This document shows, piece by piece, positions 8,934 to 17,322 of a DNA stretch of 64,000 nucleotides. Made by a program: the position numbers and the translations under genes. Numbering within the stretch: position 1 is the first letter of the stretch; each line of letters starts with the position of its first letter. Below the pieces are notes generated by a model. It ran no database searches, was not told where the DNA came from, and saw only the letters and a program-made list of their open reading frames with translations. Origin of the DNA: Alicyclobacillus_A sp963788285 (lineage in GTDB: Bacteria > Bacillota > Bacilli > Alicyclobacillales > Alicyclobacillaceae); contig CAWBGB010000007.1 in the NCBI GenBank assembly GCA_963788285.1, positions 62,001 through 126,000 on the forward strand, in the 5' to 3' direction.

Positions 8934-9867
8934 TCAGTAATACGCCGGAGTACCGAGCAATTCAGGTACTGTTTTAAATTGATAGCCTCAACCTTTGAGG
9001 GTTCGAATAATGTAGGGCAGTGCTTGAACCGTGCCATTCAAACTTTCACCGCGTCCTCCCGCCGAATGCATCAAGATGATGGATCCTGGTTTTGTGTGTG
9101 CCAACACATTCACGGACACCTGTTCTGGCGTGAGGCCGGTCCAGTTCAGGCTATCCACATTACAGGACAAGATTTTGTCCTTCACCGCGATGACCTCTCG
9201 AATGACCTCATTGGCGAGTGAGCCATATGGAGGCCTCAAAAACCGTGGGCGGACGACAACTACGCGGTGGATGAGGTTTGCGGTTTCTTCAATTTGCCCT
9301 GGGTACCTGTGAAGCCGGGATCTTCGTGAAGTTCGGATGACTCCAGCTGTGGTTGTCAACGATATGTCCATCGCGTACAAGTTGTCTTAAGATCCGCGGA
9401 TTCGCCTGCACTCGTTGACCAACGCACATAAGTGTGGCTTTGACTCTATACACATCCAGAACCCGCTGTATTCTTGGTGTCCAGAGGTCATCCAGACCGT
9501 CGTCGAAGGTGAGTGCCACCTCTCGTTTGTTTGTCGGCCCTTCAAGAATAATTTCGTTGGGATACAGCGCATGCCAATCAACGTGTACGGCGTATGACGG
9601 ACGTTCCGAGCTCCGTTCGGGTCCACCTTCCAGTACAGGCTATTGTCGAAAAGGATAACTCCGTAATGGCCCAGCACTATACGTATCCTGGGATACAAAT
9701 TCCGGAACCAAATAGGGATCTAGTGTATGAGACGGATGGGGTCCGAACGCATGCGGGTCTAAACGCCAGAAGTTTGGCGGATTGTCGTTGTACATCGCGT
9801 CCACCAAAAAATGGGCTCTTGCATGTGTCATGAGGTTGTGAGCAACTGGCGCTGATAGGTGGTCCAT
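8934..9867 (-). pseudogene. Second polysaccharide deacetylase, multiple frameshifts
   Basis: Minus-strand pieces in different frames assemble into a NodB-type deacetylase with an N-terminal extension. The extension includes LVDAMYNDNPPNFWRLDPH and VILFDNSLYWKVDPNGARNV. The catalytic part has VALTFDDGLDDLW, NHSWSHPNFTKI, then after a shift RFLRPPYGSL and GSIILMHSAG. Frame changes lie near 9655, 9525 and 9300. A TGA at about 8988 cuts off the natural end (GYQFKTVPELLGTPAYY), which would stop at 8934. All catalytic motifs survive as sequence, so inactivation is fairly recent. It is related in function to the gene at 7209-8103. Confidence 0.82.
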
Positions 9868-9949
9868 GTACTATTCTGCTTTCCCTTTTTGCTGAGCCAT
9901 TTGATGCCGGGAATTCTCCTTCCAGTCTCAAAAGGCCTCTAACGAGGCC

Positions 9950-10171
9950 CAGTACTTCACACAGTTGCTCATTAAAAGCGCAATGGTCAAAGGGTTCATT
10001 GTAACTCAGTACGACAAGCGATCCGCGGAAGGAATTCAAGCGTCGTCGCAGTGGTTACGGGAAAGAAAACGCAAATATTCCGAACACATTGTGGAAGGCT
10101 TGGAGAATGCGGTGGACGCCTTTCTCAGTTTTTTTCGTGGAGATATGGTCCACGTCTCGGATCCGGAATGA
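9950..10171 (+). pseudogene. C-terminal remnant of an MDR-type NADP-dependent oxidoreductase
   Basis: The plus-strand frame reads QLLIKSAMVKGFIVTQYD, then SQWLRERKRKYSEHIVEGLE, then NAVDAFLSFFRG and ends VHVSDPE. This matches the last 65 residues or so of medium-chain reductases such as curcumin or alkenal reductases, where KYxEHIVEGLENAxxAFxxLFxGxNxGKxLVKV is typical. The GENLGK part is missing, and no earlier part of the protein is present upstream. It is a fragment. The terminator at 10264 was probably that of the original gene. Confidence 0.65.
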
Positions 10172-10263
10172 GGGATGAGACACGATGTCCGCAATTCCCC
10201 GTCATTATTTCCCGAGAAATGTCGAACAGTGGTAGAAGAGATATGCCTGTTGTCACACCAGCA

Positions 10264-10301
10264 AAGCCCGCGAGTCTATCCATTGGCCTGCGGGCTTTTC
10301 G
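10264..10301 (+). terminator. Hairpin terminator
   Basis: AAAGCCCGC and GCGGGCTTTT form a stem around an 18-base loop, followed by a T run on the plus strand. It lies downstream of the oxidoreductase fragment and converges with the AhpD-like gene. Confidence 0.65.
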
Positions 10302-10449
10302 GTGAACAGTATCCGATTTTGCGAGTGACGCGGTTTCCTCCTCCAGAACAATTACACCACCGTCCCGGAGTAACGCTGTTAACACAGACTCCCGATTCAA
10401 CGGTTTAAGCGGCCCAATCACGGCTTACAGCGGATCGTAATGCCGTCAA

Positions 10450-11115
10450 TTACTCTCCGTACGCATTGAGTGCATTGATTGAATGTGCAAAAGCTGAACC
10501 CGCTTTGACAGCAGTTGCGACTAGTACAGCTTCTGCAACTTCCTCAATCGTTGCACCTTGTTTCTTTGCACCCTTCACATGAGCGTCAATGCAATAAGGA
10601 CACCCTGTTACGTGAGCAACAGCCACGGCAATCAGTTCTTTATCTTTTGCAGAAATCAAACCTGCCTTCATCGACTCTTGGGCAAAATGACGGAACGCCT
10701 TAAATGCATCCTCGTGCAGATTCGAATATTCGACGAGTCGCTTCGAATAAGAGCCACGATACAAAACATCGTCTGAGGTTTCATCGTAAGCGTTCAACGC
10801 GTTCACACCGTGAGCCATTGATGAGCCGGCCTTGAGATACGTGGCGACCATAATGGCTTCCGCCATTTCTTCCTTTGAAATCTCATATTGCCGTTTTGCG
10901 TCTCCAACATGTTTTTCGATGCAGTATGGACAACCCGTTACATGGGACACGGCAATCGCAATTAACTCCTTGGTCTTTCCTGAAATACGGCCTGGTGCCA
11001 TCGCCTTTGCCGTGAACGTGTTAAAAGCGTTCACAGAATCAGGTGCGAGGGTTACCAGCTCTTTGAGACGAGCAGTATACAACTTGCTATACAAAACATC
11101 ATCGTTGATTGCCAT
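10450..11115 (-). CDS. Double-domain carboxymuconolactone decarboxylase/AhpD-like protein
   Basis: This 221-residue protein has a GGAGTG ribosome site and two copies of the CMD/AhpD fold. Each copy carries the redox motif GCPYC plus a following His: Cys62-Cys65-His69 and Cys172-Cys175-His179. In AhpD-type proteins this CxxC-x3-H set reduces peroxides or passes electrons to a peroxiredoxin. The intact motif in both halves argues for a thiol oxidoreductase rather than a true decarboxylase. It lies 87 bases after trxA on the same strand, so thioredoxin is a plausible reductant, and both are likely controlled by the divergent HxlR gene. The tandem fusion is known in Firmicutes. Confidence 0.85.
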   Translation of the reverse strand: MAINDDVLYSKLYTARLKELVTLAPDSVNAFNTFTAKAMAPGRISGKTKELIAIAVSHVTGCPYCIEKHVGDAKRQYEISKEEMAEAIMVATYLKAGSSMAHGVNALNAYDETSDDVLYRGSYSKRLVEYSNLHEDAFKAFRHFAQESMKAGLISAKDKELIAVAVAHVTGCPYCIDAHVKGAKKQGATIEEVAEAVLVATAVKAGSAFAHSINALNAYGE

Positions 11116-11202
11116 TACGGTTCACTCCTTCAAACATAAATCATTGAGCGATTTGTAAAATTGACCAGATTAGTTCGTCGCGAGTTTACGAGTCGCTAAC
11201 CA

Positions 11203-11523
11203 TTACAAAACGTCAGCGAGTTCTGCCATGATATTGCTCTTTGGCATGTAGCCGACAAGTTGTTTCACTGGTTTACCATCTTTAAAAACCATCATGGTGG
11301 GAATGCTCATAATGCCAAACTTGCTGGCGGTTTCAGGATTTTCATCAATATTCAGCTTGCCAACTTGCAAAGTGCCATCCAGCTCGTTTGCGACTTCCTC
11401 AAGAACGGGTGCAAGAGTTTTACACGGACCGCACCAATCCGCGTAAAAATCGAGTAACACTGGTTTATCCACATTCGTGAATGACGAGAACGTTGCGTCT
11501 GTTACCTTTGCGATACTTGCCAC
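11203..11523 (-). CDS. trxA: Thioredoxin
   Basis: I choose the GTG at 11523 because GAAGGAGGAG lies just upstream; the upstream ATG at 11562 overlaps the promoter. The 106-residue product has the usual thioredoxin length, the active site WCGPC (Cys31 and Cys34) and the cis-proline segment SIPTMMVFKDG. It reduces protein disulfides in the cytosol. It is the first gene of an apparent trxA/AhpD-like operon read away from a divergent HxlR regulator. It may be a stress thioredoxin and not the main housekeeping copy, since the main trxA of Bacilli usually lies elsewhere. Confidence 0.93.
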   Translation of the reverse strand: MASIAKVTDATFSSFTNVDKPVLLDFYADWCGPCKTLAPVLEEVANELDGTLQVGKLNIDENPETASKFGIMSIPTMMVFKDGKPVKQLVGYMPKSNIMAELADVL

Positions 11524-11600
11524 ATTATCTCCTCCTTCGTTTATATCACTCATGTAATTCATTTACACAATGTTGTTCAGTTACTTTTCGTAACTTATTA

Positions 11601-11634
11601 ACAAACTATATATCGTATACTTTTAGTTTGTCAA
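11601..11634. promoter_or_regulatory. trxA promoter overlapped by an inverted repeat (probable HxlR operator)
   Basis: On the minus strand TTGACA (11629-11634) is followed after 16-17 bases by an AT-rich -10 (TATATA or ATATAG), about 90 bases before the trxA start. ACAAACTA (11601-11608) and TAGTTTGT (11624-11631) form a perfect 8-bp inverted repeat that covers both promoter elements. A plus-strand TTAACA (11598-11603) could serve the divergent hxlR gene. This is the expected place for a dimeric winged-helix repressor. Confidence 0.6.
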
Positions 11635-11670
11635 CTGTTGGAGTAAAATTAGAGTGGGAGGCGTAAACAG

Positions 11671-12012
11671 ATGAGTACGAATGCCAATGCGAAGGAAATC
11701 GTTCCTCTCTGTTCAAAATTTCAATGGGCATTCACACTGCTTGGGAGACCTTGGACTGGAATGATTATTCGGACACTGCTGAGTGGACCAAAGCGTTCAA
11801 AAGAAATTCTCGAAAGTATACCAAGCATAAGCAGCAGAGTCCTTCATCAACGATTGAGTGAATTAGAAGATGAAGGGATTGTCGAACGTACCATTTATCA
11901 GGAGAAACCCGTACGAGTTGAGTACGGATTGACGGAAATGGGCAGAACGCTGGGACCGGCGATGGATGAAATTCAAAAATGGGCAGATAGATGGTGTAGT
12001 GAATTAAAATAA
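11671..12012 (+). CDS. HxlR-family transcriptional regulator
   Basis: This 113-residue winged-helix protein starts at an ATG with GGGAGG upstream. It shows the family pattern: an N-terminal Cys in VPLCSKFQWAFTLLG (Cys14), the recognition region ILESIPSISSRVLHQRLSEL, and the wing YQEKPVRVEYGLTEMGRTL. Family members such as YodB and HypR use the N-terminal Cys to sense quinones, aldehydes or disulfide stress. The gene is divergent from trxA and the AhpD-like gene, and a palindrome lies over the shared promoter. A redox-sensing repressor of that operon and of itself is the most likely role (inference). Confidence 0.88.
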   Translation: MSTNANAKEIVPLCSKFQWAFTLLGRPWTGMIIRTLLSGPKRSKEILESIPSISSRVLHQRLSELEDEGIVERTIYQEKPVRVEYGLTEMGRTLGPAMDEIQKWADRWCSELK

Positions 12013-12042
12013 ACGCCTGAGTCCTGAATCAGACGTTTTCAA
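12010..12042 (+). terminator. Weak terminator of hxlR
   Basis: AAACGCCTGA and TCAGACGTTTT form an imperfect hairpin overlapping the end of the gene, followed by a T run. Confidence 0.5.
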
Positions 12043-12512
12043 TTGATTTTCGCAACACACAAATGACTGAGCATGAACGATTTGAGTTACCTCGGGAGTT
12101 CACAGCACAGGATAATACGGTGTTTGCACTTACGGACCGGTACGGTCGATAACACCATTTTTATGATGCTGTCGTGCCTTCTCGCCCCTACAGGATTCCT
12201 CATACGCAGAGAGAATGGTGAGCGGTTCTGTGTTGGTCTCGATAGGATTGGAAAGATTCTACACGGAAAAGGAATTGCGACAGATCCATATGCTAAGTTA
12301 AACAGATGTTTACACCCCGAGTAAGACCAGAGAAAGACATCCCTGACTGCGTAAATTGACGGAAAAGGCCGGCGCGAAGATCTACCAAGAGTCTCCATCG
12401 ACGCTTCCGGTTCCACTTGTATCTAGTTTTCCGGACATTCCCTGCTTCATTTAGAAATCTCAATCACTGCAGCGGCGGGAGAGGGGGACAGGCCCAGTAA
12501 TTCTATTTATTA
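12043..12512. other. Gene-free stretch, nothing recognised
   Basis: Both strands have short overlapping frames without ribosome sites. No known family could be read even when allowing frameshifts. Confidence 0.35.
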
Positions 12513-13195
12513 CTAACTACGCATGCCTACTTGGTATTCTACGTTCATGTCCTCCTGCAAATCGCTGAACTTAACCTTCAAACCACAACTCTGCCTTTTC
12601 GGACACACAAAGTCGACGAAAGATTGCGCGGACGGGGAGAGATACCGATTGTTCCGCCAGATGATCCCTGTATTTCGATAGGCTTCGTCCGCGAGATGCA
12701 ACTGAGCAATTTCCCCTGCCTGAATTTCTAATTTTACGGCCCTTTCCGGGAGCAGGCTGATACCAAACCCCTTTTGAGCAAACCCGATGATTGCCCCAAG
12801 CGTAGTCAATTCACAGGAAATTACAGGGTTAAATCCTTCTTTTTGCGTCAGACGAAACAGGGCATCTCGCAGACCGTAACCGGGTTCCGCAGTGATAAAA
12901 GGATAGCCTTTGAGGGACTCCAGTGTAATGAGGTCGGCATCGAGCGCCCAATTCTACGGGAGCCACAAAATCAATCTCTCTGTCCATAATTTCTGGACAT
13001 GCGGCAATAGATCACTCAGGGGTAAATCGAGTACATCAATGTCGATATCTCCGGCATTCACAAGGCGAATCAGGGTTTATGTGCCGCTTCAGTCACCATG
13101 ATTCGATGACTGGGTTCTTGCATGTGTAGTTTTTAATCACACTCGGGAGAATAGAGCGGGTCAGTGTTGGTAAGACGCCAACCCGTACAGACGGT
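12513..13195 (-). pseudogene. LysR-type regulator, truncated and frameshifted
   Basis: The minus strand holds the effector-binding domain of a LysR regulator in pieces: VRVGVLPTLTRSILPSVIKN, then LIRLVNAGD, DVLDLPLSDLLPHVQ, DREIDFVAPV, LITLESLKGYPFITAEPGYG, and a long final frame with GFAQKGFGISLLPERAVKLE. Frameshifts lie near 13080, 12990 and 12945. The N-terminal helix-turn-helix is absent, because the sequence breaks off at about 13195, where a decarboxylase fragment on the other strand begins. A deletion seems to have joined the two genes. Confidence 0.8.
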
Positions 13196-13430
13196 TATAC
13201 CGTTGAACGCGCCATTTATGGTGCGGAACAGGCCTACAACGACATTCACATGTGGAAATATCATTTGCTGCCAGAGGTTCTCGGTGGGCTGGGAGACAGC
13301 ATAAGTATTCATGTGACCAATGAAAAAAGAACTGGATGCTGCGCTACGACAAGCGGAAACATCCGATAAGCTCGTATTTATCGAAGTCCTGATGGGACGC
13401 TTTGATACACCTGAATACCTGTATTACTGA
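13191..13430 (+). pseudogene. C-terminal remnant of a keto-acid (indolepyruvate/pyruvate-type) decarboxylase
   Basis: The plus-strand frame reads GYTVERAIYGAEQAYNDIHM, then WKYHLLPEVLGG and ISIHVTNEK. A one-base shift in an A run near 13325 leads to ELDAALRQAETSDKLVFIEV, LMGRFDTPEYLYY and a stop. This is the ThDP-binding C-terminal end of the indolepyruvate/pyruvate decarboxylase family. Only about 80 residues remain, so the protein is dead. The break point coincides with the break in the LysR gene, which would once have been transcribed in the opposite direction. Confidence 0.8.
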
Positions 13431-13532
13431 GGGATCTCGCAAAAGCTTTTGCTCAGCAGAATGCTTATTAAGACGTCTATACCGTATCCATGTGGTGGCC
13501 ATTTCATACAACCCGTTCTCTCAAGCATATTT

Positions 13533-13563
13533 GCGCCGGTTTCGTACCGGCGCTCGTTTTTTT
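13533..13563 (+). terminator. Rho-independent terminator
   Basis: GCGCCGGT and ACCGGCGC form a perfect 8-bp stem with a 5-base loop, followed by seven T residues. It lies just after the decarboxylase remnant and abuts the gtrA stop. It may also act weakly on the minus strand. Confidence 0.85.
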
Positions 13564-14012
13564 CATTGACCAGCTTTACTCTCCGCTCTCTGAGCAATCA
13601 CTTTGTGATTTGTGCTACGAAATACCCAACACTTGTTTCCAATAAAGTTTACGACGAATGCGATGAGCGTGACGGCCACCTTGCACACCACAAGGGGCCA
13701 CAGGAGCTTTCGTAAAACGAACAGTCCACAGGTCGAAATCCCGTAAGACACTCCGTTTACGGTGAGGAACTTGATGATTTCTGAATACTGCGGTGGATTG
13801 CGGCGGGCAAACGTCAAGTATCGGTTGCACAGATAACTGTTGCCTATGCCGCACGCATACGAAACAGATTGTGCAAGGATGACGTTCCAGTGCAGAAATC
13901 GCACCAGCACAAAGAACATCACAAAATCTACCGCCGTGTTCAGTACACCGACCAGTGCAAAGCGCAGCGATTGGCTCACCGTGTTCCGATGGAATCCTTT
14001 ATCTTCCATCAT
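13563..14012 (-). CDS. GtrA-family membrane protein
   Basis: The ATG at 14012 has AAAGGAGT 8 bases upstream and overlaps the end of the glycosyltransferase gene by 14 bases, which favours this start over 14051. The 149-residue product has four membrane helices (FALVGVLNTAVDFVMFFVLV is the first) and the GtrA-family pattern YLCNRYLTF. GtrA proteins are thought to flip or present polyprenyl-phosphate sugars across the membrane. With the YkcC-like and YkcB-like genes upstream it forms a standard three-gene set for decorating cell-surface glycans. Confidence 0.85.
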   Translation of the reverse strand: MMEDKGFHRNTVSQSLRFALVGVLNTAVDFVMFFVLVRFLHWNVILAQSVSYACGIGNSYLCNRYLTFARRNPPQYSEIIKFLTVNGVSYGISTCGLFVLRKLLWPLVVCKVAVTLIAFVVNFIGNKCWVFRSTNHKVIAQRAESKAGQ

Positions 14013-14962
14013 CCGGCGACTCCTTTTGAAACCCCTTTTGGCTGCCGACAACGTACAACGGTCTGTCCCGCACCTCGTCGTAAATACGAGCCATGTACTG
14101 CCCCATCATGCCCAGCGAGACAAGGACAATGCCGTTCAATAGAGCGCAGGTGTCAACGCCCAATATAATCCCTGAGACGCCATGCCTGAACACGAGCGAC
14201 GCGAAAACAGCGTAGACGAAAAACAACATGCACAGGACGATGAGCGTACTTCCAATGTACATGGGCATTTTCAACGGTTTATCAGAGAATGAAGTAATGG
14301 CATCAGAGGACAGACGCAGCATTCTCTTCAATGGGTACTTGGTCTCGCCTGCAAGACGTGGATCTCGCACGTAATCGACAGCGATTTGACGAAACCCCGA
14401 CCAGGAGACGAGGCCTCGGATGAATCGATTCTTTTCACGAATCGATTTCATCACCTCACACACACGCCGATCAATCAGGCGGAAGTCACCGGTATCCATT
14501 GGGATGTCAAAATCAGTTAGCATACGCAGCACTCGATAGAAGAGTGCCGCGCTCCATCGCTTAAACCAGGTTTCCCCGAGTCGAACCGTTCGTCTGGCAT
14601 AGACCACTTCGTATCCTTCTGACCAACGTTCAATCATCTTCGGAATCAATTCCGGCGGGTCTTGCAAGTCCGCGTCGATGACAATCACAGCGTCACCCGC
14701 CGCGTAATCCATACCTGCACTGATGGCCACCTGGTGGCCAAAGTTCCGGGAGAAGTTAATCACTTTGACCGCCAGGGTCTTCATCACACAGGGACTCTAA
14801 GATGGCTTGCGACTCATCCCGACTTCCATCGTTGACAAACACAAGTTCATACGGTTCACCCAATCCGTCCATGACGGTTTTGAGGCGCTTGTAGGTCGTA
14901 GGAAGCACCTCTTGTTCGTTGTAGACGGGAATAATCACTGAGTAACGAACGTGTGTGGTCAC
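13999..14962 (-). pseudogene. ykcC: GT2 glycosyltransferase (YkcC/GtrB-like) with one frameshift
   Basis: The start is probably the GTG at 14962 (ribosome site GGGGAGGA). The first frame carries YSVIIPVYNEQEVLPTTYKR and VFVNDGSRDESQAIL. Near 14773 one extra base shifts the frame, and the protein continues as VKVINFSRNFGHQVAISAGM, then VIVIDADLQDPPELIPKMIE and two C-terminal membrane helices. Intact relatives load a sugar onto undecaprenyl phosphate on the cytoplasmic face. All GT-A motifs (NDGS, DADLQDPP) are otherwise intact. The lesion could be a sequencing error or a recent mutation. The gene lies between ykcB and gtrA, as in Bacillus. Confidence 0.85.
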
Positions 14963-15011
14963 AGACGCTTCCTCCCCTCGTTTGAATGAAGGTCGGCTAC
15001 AATGAATGTCG

Positions 15012-17228
15012 TCACGAGCCAGTGTATTCATAGAGTGCCAACCCCCCTCGCACCGTGTCCGATCCCGTCGCAGCTGATGATGAGGACGTGGACTCCCATT
15101 CGCTGCTCGGTACGAGCTTGCAATGTGATGTAATCCACTGCGTCAGCGCCGACTGTGAACCCCCGAAACCACCGAAACCCCCAAATCCAAAAGTATTCCA
15201 GGACATTCTATTTTGGCTGAATCCACCGTTTGCTCCACTCGTCTCCGTCGACGTCGAAGCTCCTCCATCCCGAACGGCTGTAGAGCTACCGAACCGTGAG
15301 GCCCTGTCTGGCCCGAGCGATGGAATTAGGAAGTATTTCAGTTTCCCTTCTTTGGTTAATCGCTCCAGACCCTGAACATTGATAGCAGGGTCGGATCCCA
15401 TAAAGCCACCCATCGCCATCACCGGCAAACCGGTGTCGAGGATGATAGGCGCTGCCGTCGTGGCATTGAGTGTCGCCACAAGATAAGAACCCGGAGACGG
15501 CTTGTAATGTTTTTCCAAATAGGCTTCGAGTGCTGCATCGCCCTTTGCCGAATCGGCCCCGAACCATTGCATGTTACCGAATCCCCCGCCGCCATAGGAA
15601 CCCCTTGTCGGTGGACCTGCCGCCGGCATACTTCCACTCACTCCGTAGAGTATCGGCGTGAGGGCCCAATAACCTGGGGAAATCAAGAGAGCAACCAGCC
15701 CAAGTACGGTTCCCGCAGCCTTTAAGCCGATAGACTTCCTTGCACGAGCCATTAGGAGCGCCGCAATCACCGCTGCACCGATACTGGTGGCAATGAGCAC
15801 CGTACGCAGGGTCGGATAGTTCCATACGATGCTGGCTTCAAACGCCAAATCAACGACAAATGCAATCGGCAACAACCATTTCCAACGGCTTTTCGATTGA
15901 AAGTCACGCCACATTTTGACGAGGCCAGCACCGGTGAGTGCTGCGATTCCAGGCGCCATCGTCACCATGTAATATTGGTGGAAGAATCCTGCGATACTAA
16001 AGAACGCTGCCATCGGCAACACCCAGGCCAACCAGAACAACGCTGCGCTCTCCTCCCGCGTTAAATCGCGACGCCAACGCACGCCACGAAGGAGTGAAAT
16101 CGCCGATAGGAGCGCAAGAGGCAATAACCAACTGATTTGACCACTCAAAGCGGGCTCAAACAGTCGGAAGACGCCCGGAGTCCCTGTGCCAAACATACCT
16201 CCACCACGGAAGTTCCCGCCGATCCGTTGTCCGTTGAACCCACCGGGGTTGTTTCCAAATTGGCCACGCCACTGACCACCGGAGACCCCGCTGCCGCTCA
16301 TGCCACCTCTGGAAAATCCTCCGCTTCCACCAGATGGATTCCATCCGGAGCCAGCGCCCGTATTGGACTGGGCAAATTGGTTTGTATGGCCCATATTGAA
16401 TTGGTAATTCCCAGAGCCATGGACTGCAGCTCCAAACCTATTCCCCGTCAATCGTGATATCCCGTTATAGCCAAAGATCAACGACATTTCGCTGTTATCT
16501 TGCGTACTTCCGACATAAGGTCTGTCGCTTGGAGGTGTTAGGTCCACCGCGGTGGCCCAGGAAAACGATACCGCCGCGAGTACAACGCTCATTGAAATAA
16601 GATAGACGATTTTCTTTCGCCAATTCAGCTTCGTTGCGAAATAGTAGCCTACATAGAGCGCAGGCAGGATCAAATACGCTTCCATCATCTTGACGTTAAA
16701 CCCGATGCCTTCGAGCACTCCAGCCCATAACAGCCAACGCAGCTTCTTTGTCTCGATGGCCTTCCACAGGCACCAAGTGGTCAGCAGCATGAACAGGACA
16801 AGCATGCCATCGACTTCGTTGGTCCTTTGCACAGCAACGGCAATGGGTGTGAGAGCCATCACCGCAGCAGCAATGAGTCCGGCCACCAGTCCGAACATGC
16901 GCTTGACTAAATGGTAGAGGACAGCTACAGAACAGACGCCCGCAATGGCCTGCGGAAGCAGCAAGGCCCATCCATGAAAGCCAAAGACCCAGGCGAATAG
17001 CGCTTGGATCCAGAAATCAACCGGAGGTTTGTCGATAGTAATAAACCCATTGGGATCGAAAGAATTGTAAAAGAAGTTGTGCCAGTTCATGAGCATGCTT
17101 TTCACAGCAGCTGCATAATACGCGTTCCCATAGCCCTCACGATTCAAACCATAAATATTGAGGAATGCGGAAACCAGAAGAATGAGTGCGAGAACTGCAT
17201 GGTTCCATTTCAACTTGAAGCGTGTCAC
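15012..17228 (-). CDS. ykcB: GT39-type membrane glycosyltransferase (YkcB-like) with a glycine-rich insert
   Basis: This 738-residue protein starts at a GTG with GGGAGGAAA upstream. The N-terminal half has about ten membrane helices and the GT39/ArnT-type motifs NREGYGNAYYA and ITIDKPPVDFWIQ. These hold the acidic residue that binds polyprenyl-phosphate sugar donors. It moves a sugar from a lipid carrier to a surface acceptor. A low-complexity region rich in Gly, Ser, Asn and Gln runs from about residue 265 to 345. A second Gly/Ser-rich stretch lies near the C-terminus in the extracytoplasmic domain. It forms a cassette with the GT2 gene, gtrA and galU. Confidence 0.85.
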   Translation of the reverse strand: MTRFKLKWNHAVLALILLVSAFLNIYGLNREGYGNAYYAAAVKSMLMNWHNFFYNSFDPNGFITIDKPPVDFWIQALFAWVFGFHGWALLLPQAIAGVCSVAVLYHLVKRMFGLVAGLIAAAVMALTPIAVAVQRTNEVDGMLVLFMLLTTWCLWKAIETKKLRWLLWAGVLEGIGFNVKMMEAYLILPALYVGYYFATKLNWRKKIVYLISMSVVLAAVSFSWATAVDLTPPSDRPYVGSTQDNSEMSLIFGYNGISRLTGNRFGAAVHGSGNYQFNMGHTNQFAQSNTGAGSGWNPSGGSGGFSRGGMSGSGVSGGQWRGQFGNNPGGFNGQRIGGNFRGGGMFGTGTPGVFRLFEPALSGQISWLLPLALLSAISLLRGVRWRRDLTREESAALFWLAWVLPMAAFFSIAGFFHQYYMVTMAPGIAALTGAGLVKMWRDFQSKSRWKWLLPIAFVVDLAFEASIVWNYPTLRTVLIATSIGAAVIAALLMARARKSIGLKAAGTVLGLVALLISPGYWALTPILYGVSGSMPAAGPPTRGSYGGGGFGNMQWFGADSAKGDAALEAYLEKHYKPSPGSYLVATLNATTAAPIILDTGLPVMAMGGFMGSDPAINVQGLERLTKEGKLKYFLIPSLGPDRASRFGSSTAVRDGGASTSTETSGANGGFSQNRMSWNTFGFGGFGGFGGSQSALTQWITSHCKLVPSSEWESTSSSSAATGSDTVRGGLALYEYTGS

Positions 17229-17322
17229 GCGATTTCCTCCCCTCGATTTCTGTAGATATAGATGAGACGTATTGTGTAACTGGATAGAGACGCTCAGTGG
17301 TTCCCCGTCCTGATACGGTTCA

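Noticed and set aside
14755..14800. Programmed frameshift in the glycosyltransferase
   Set aside because: There is no slippery heptamer, stimulatory stem or internal ribosome site at the break, and similar breaks occur in unrelated genes. Mutation or sequence error fits better.
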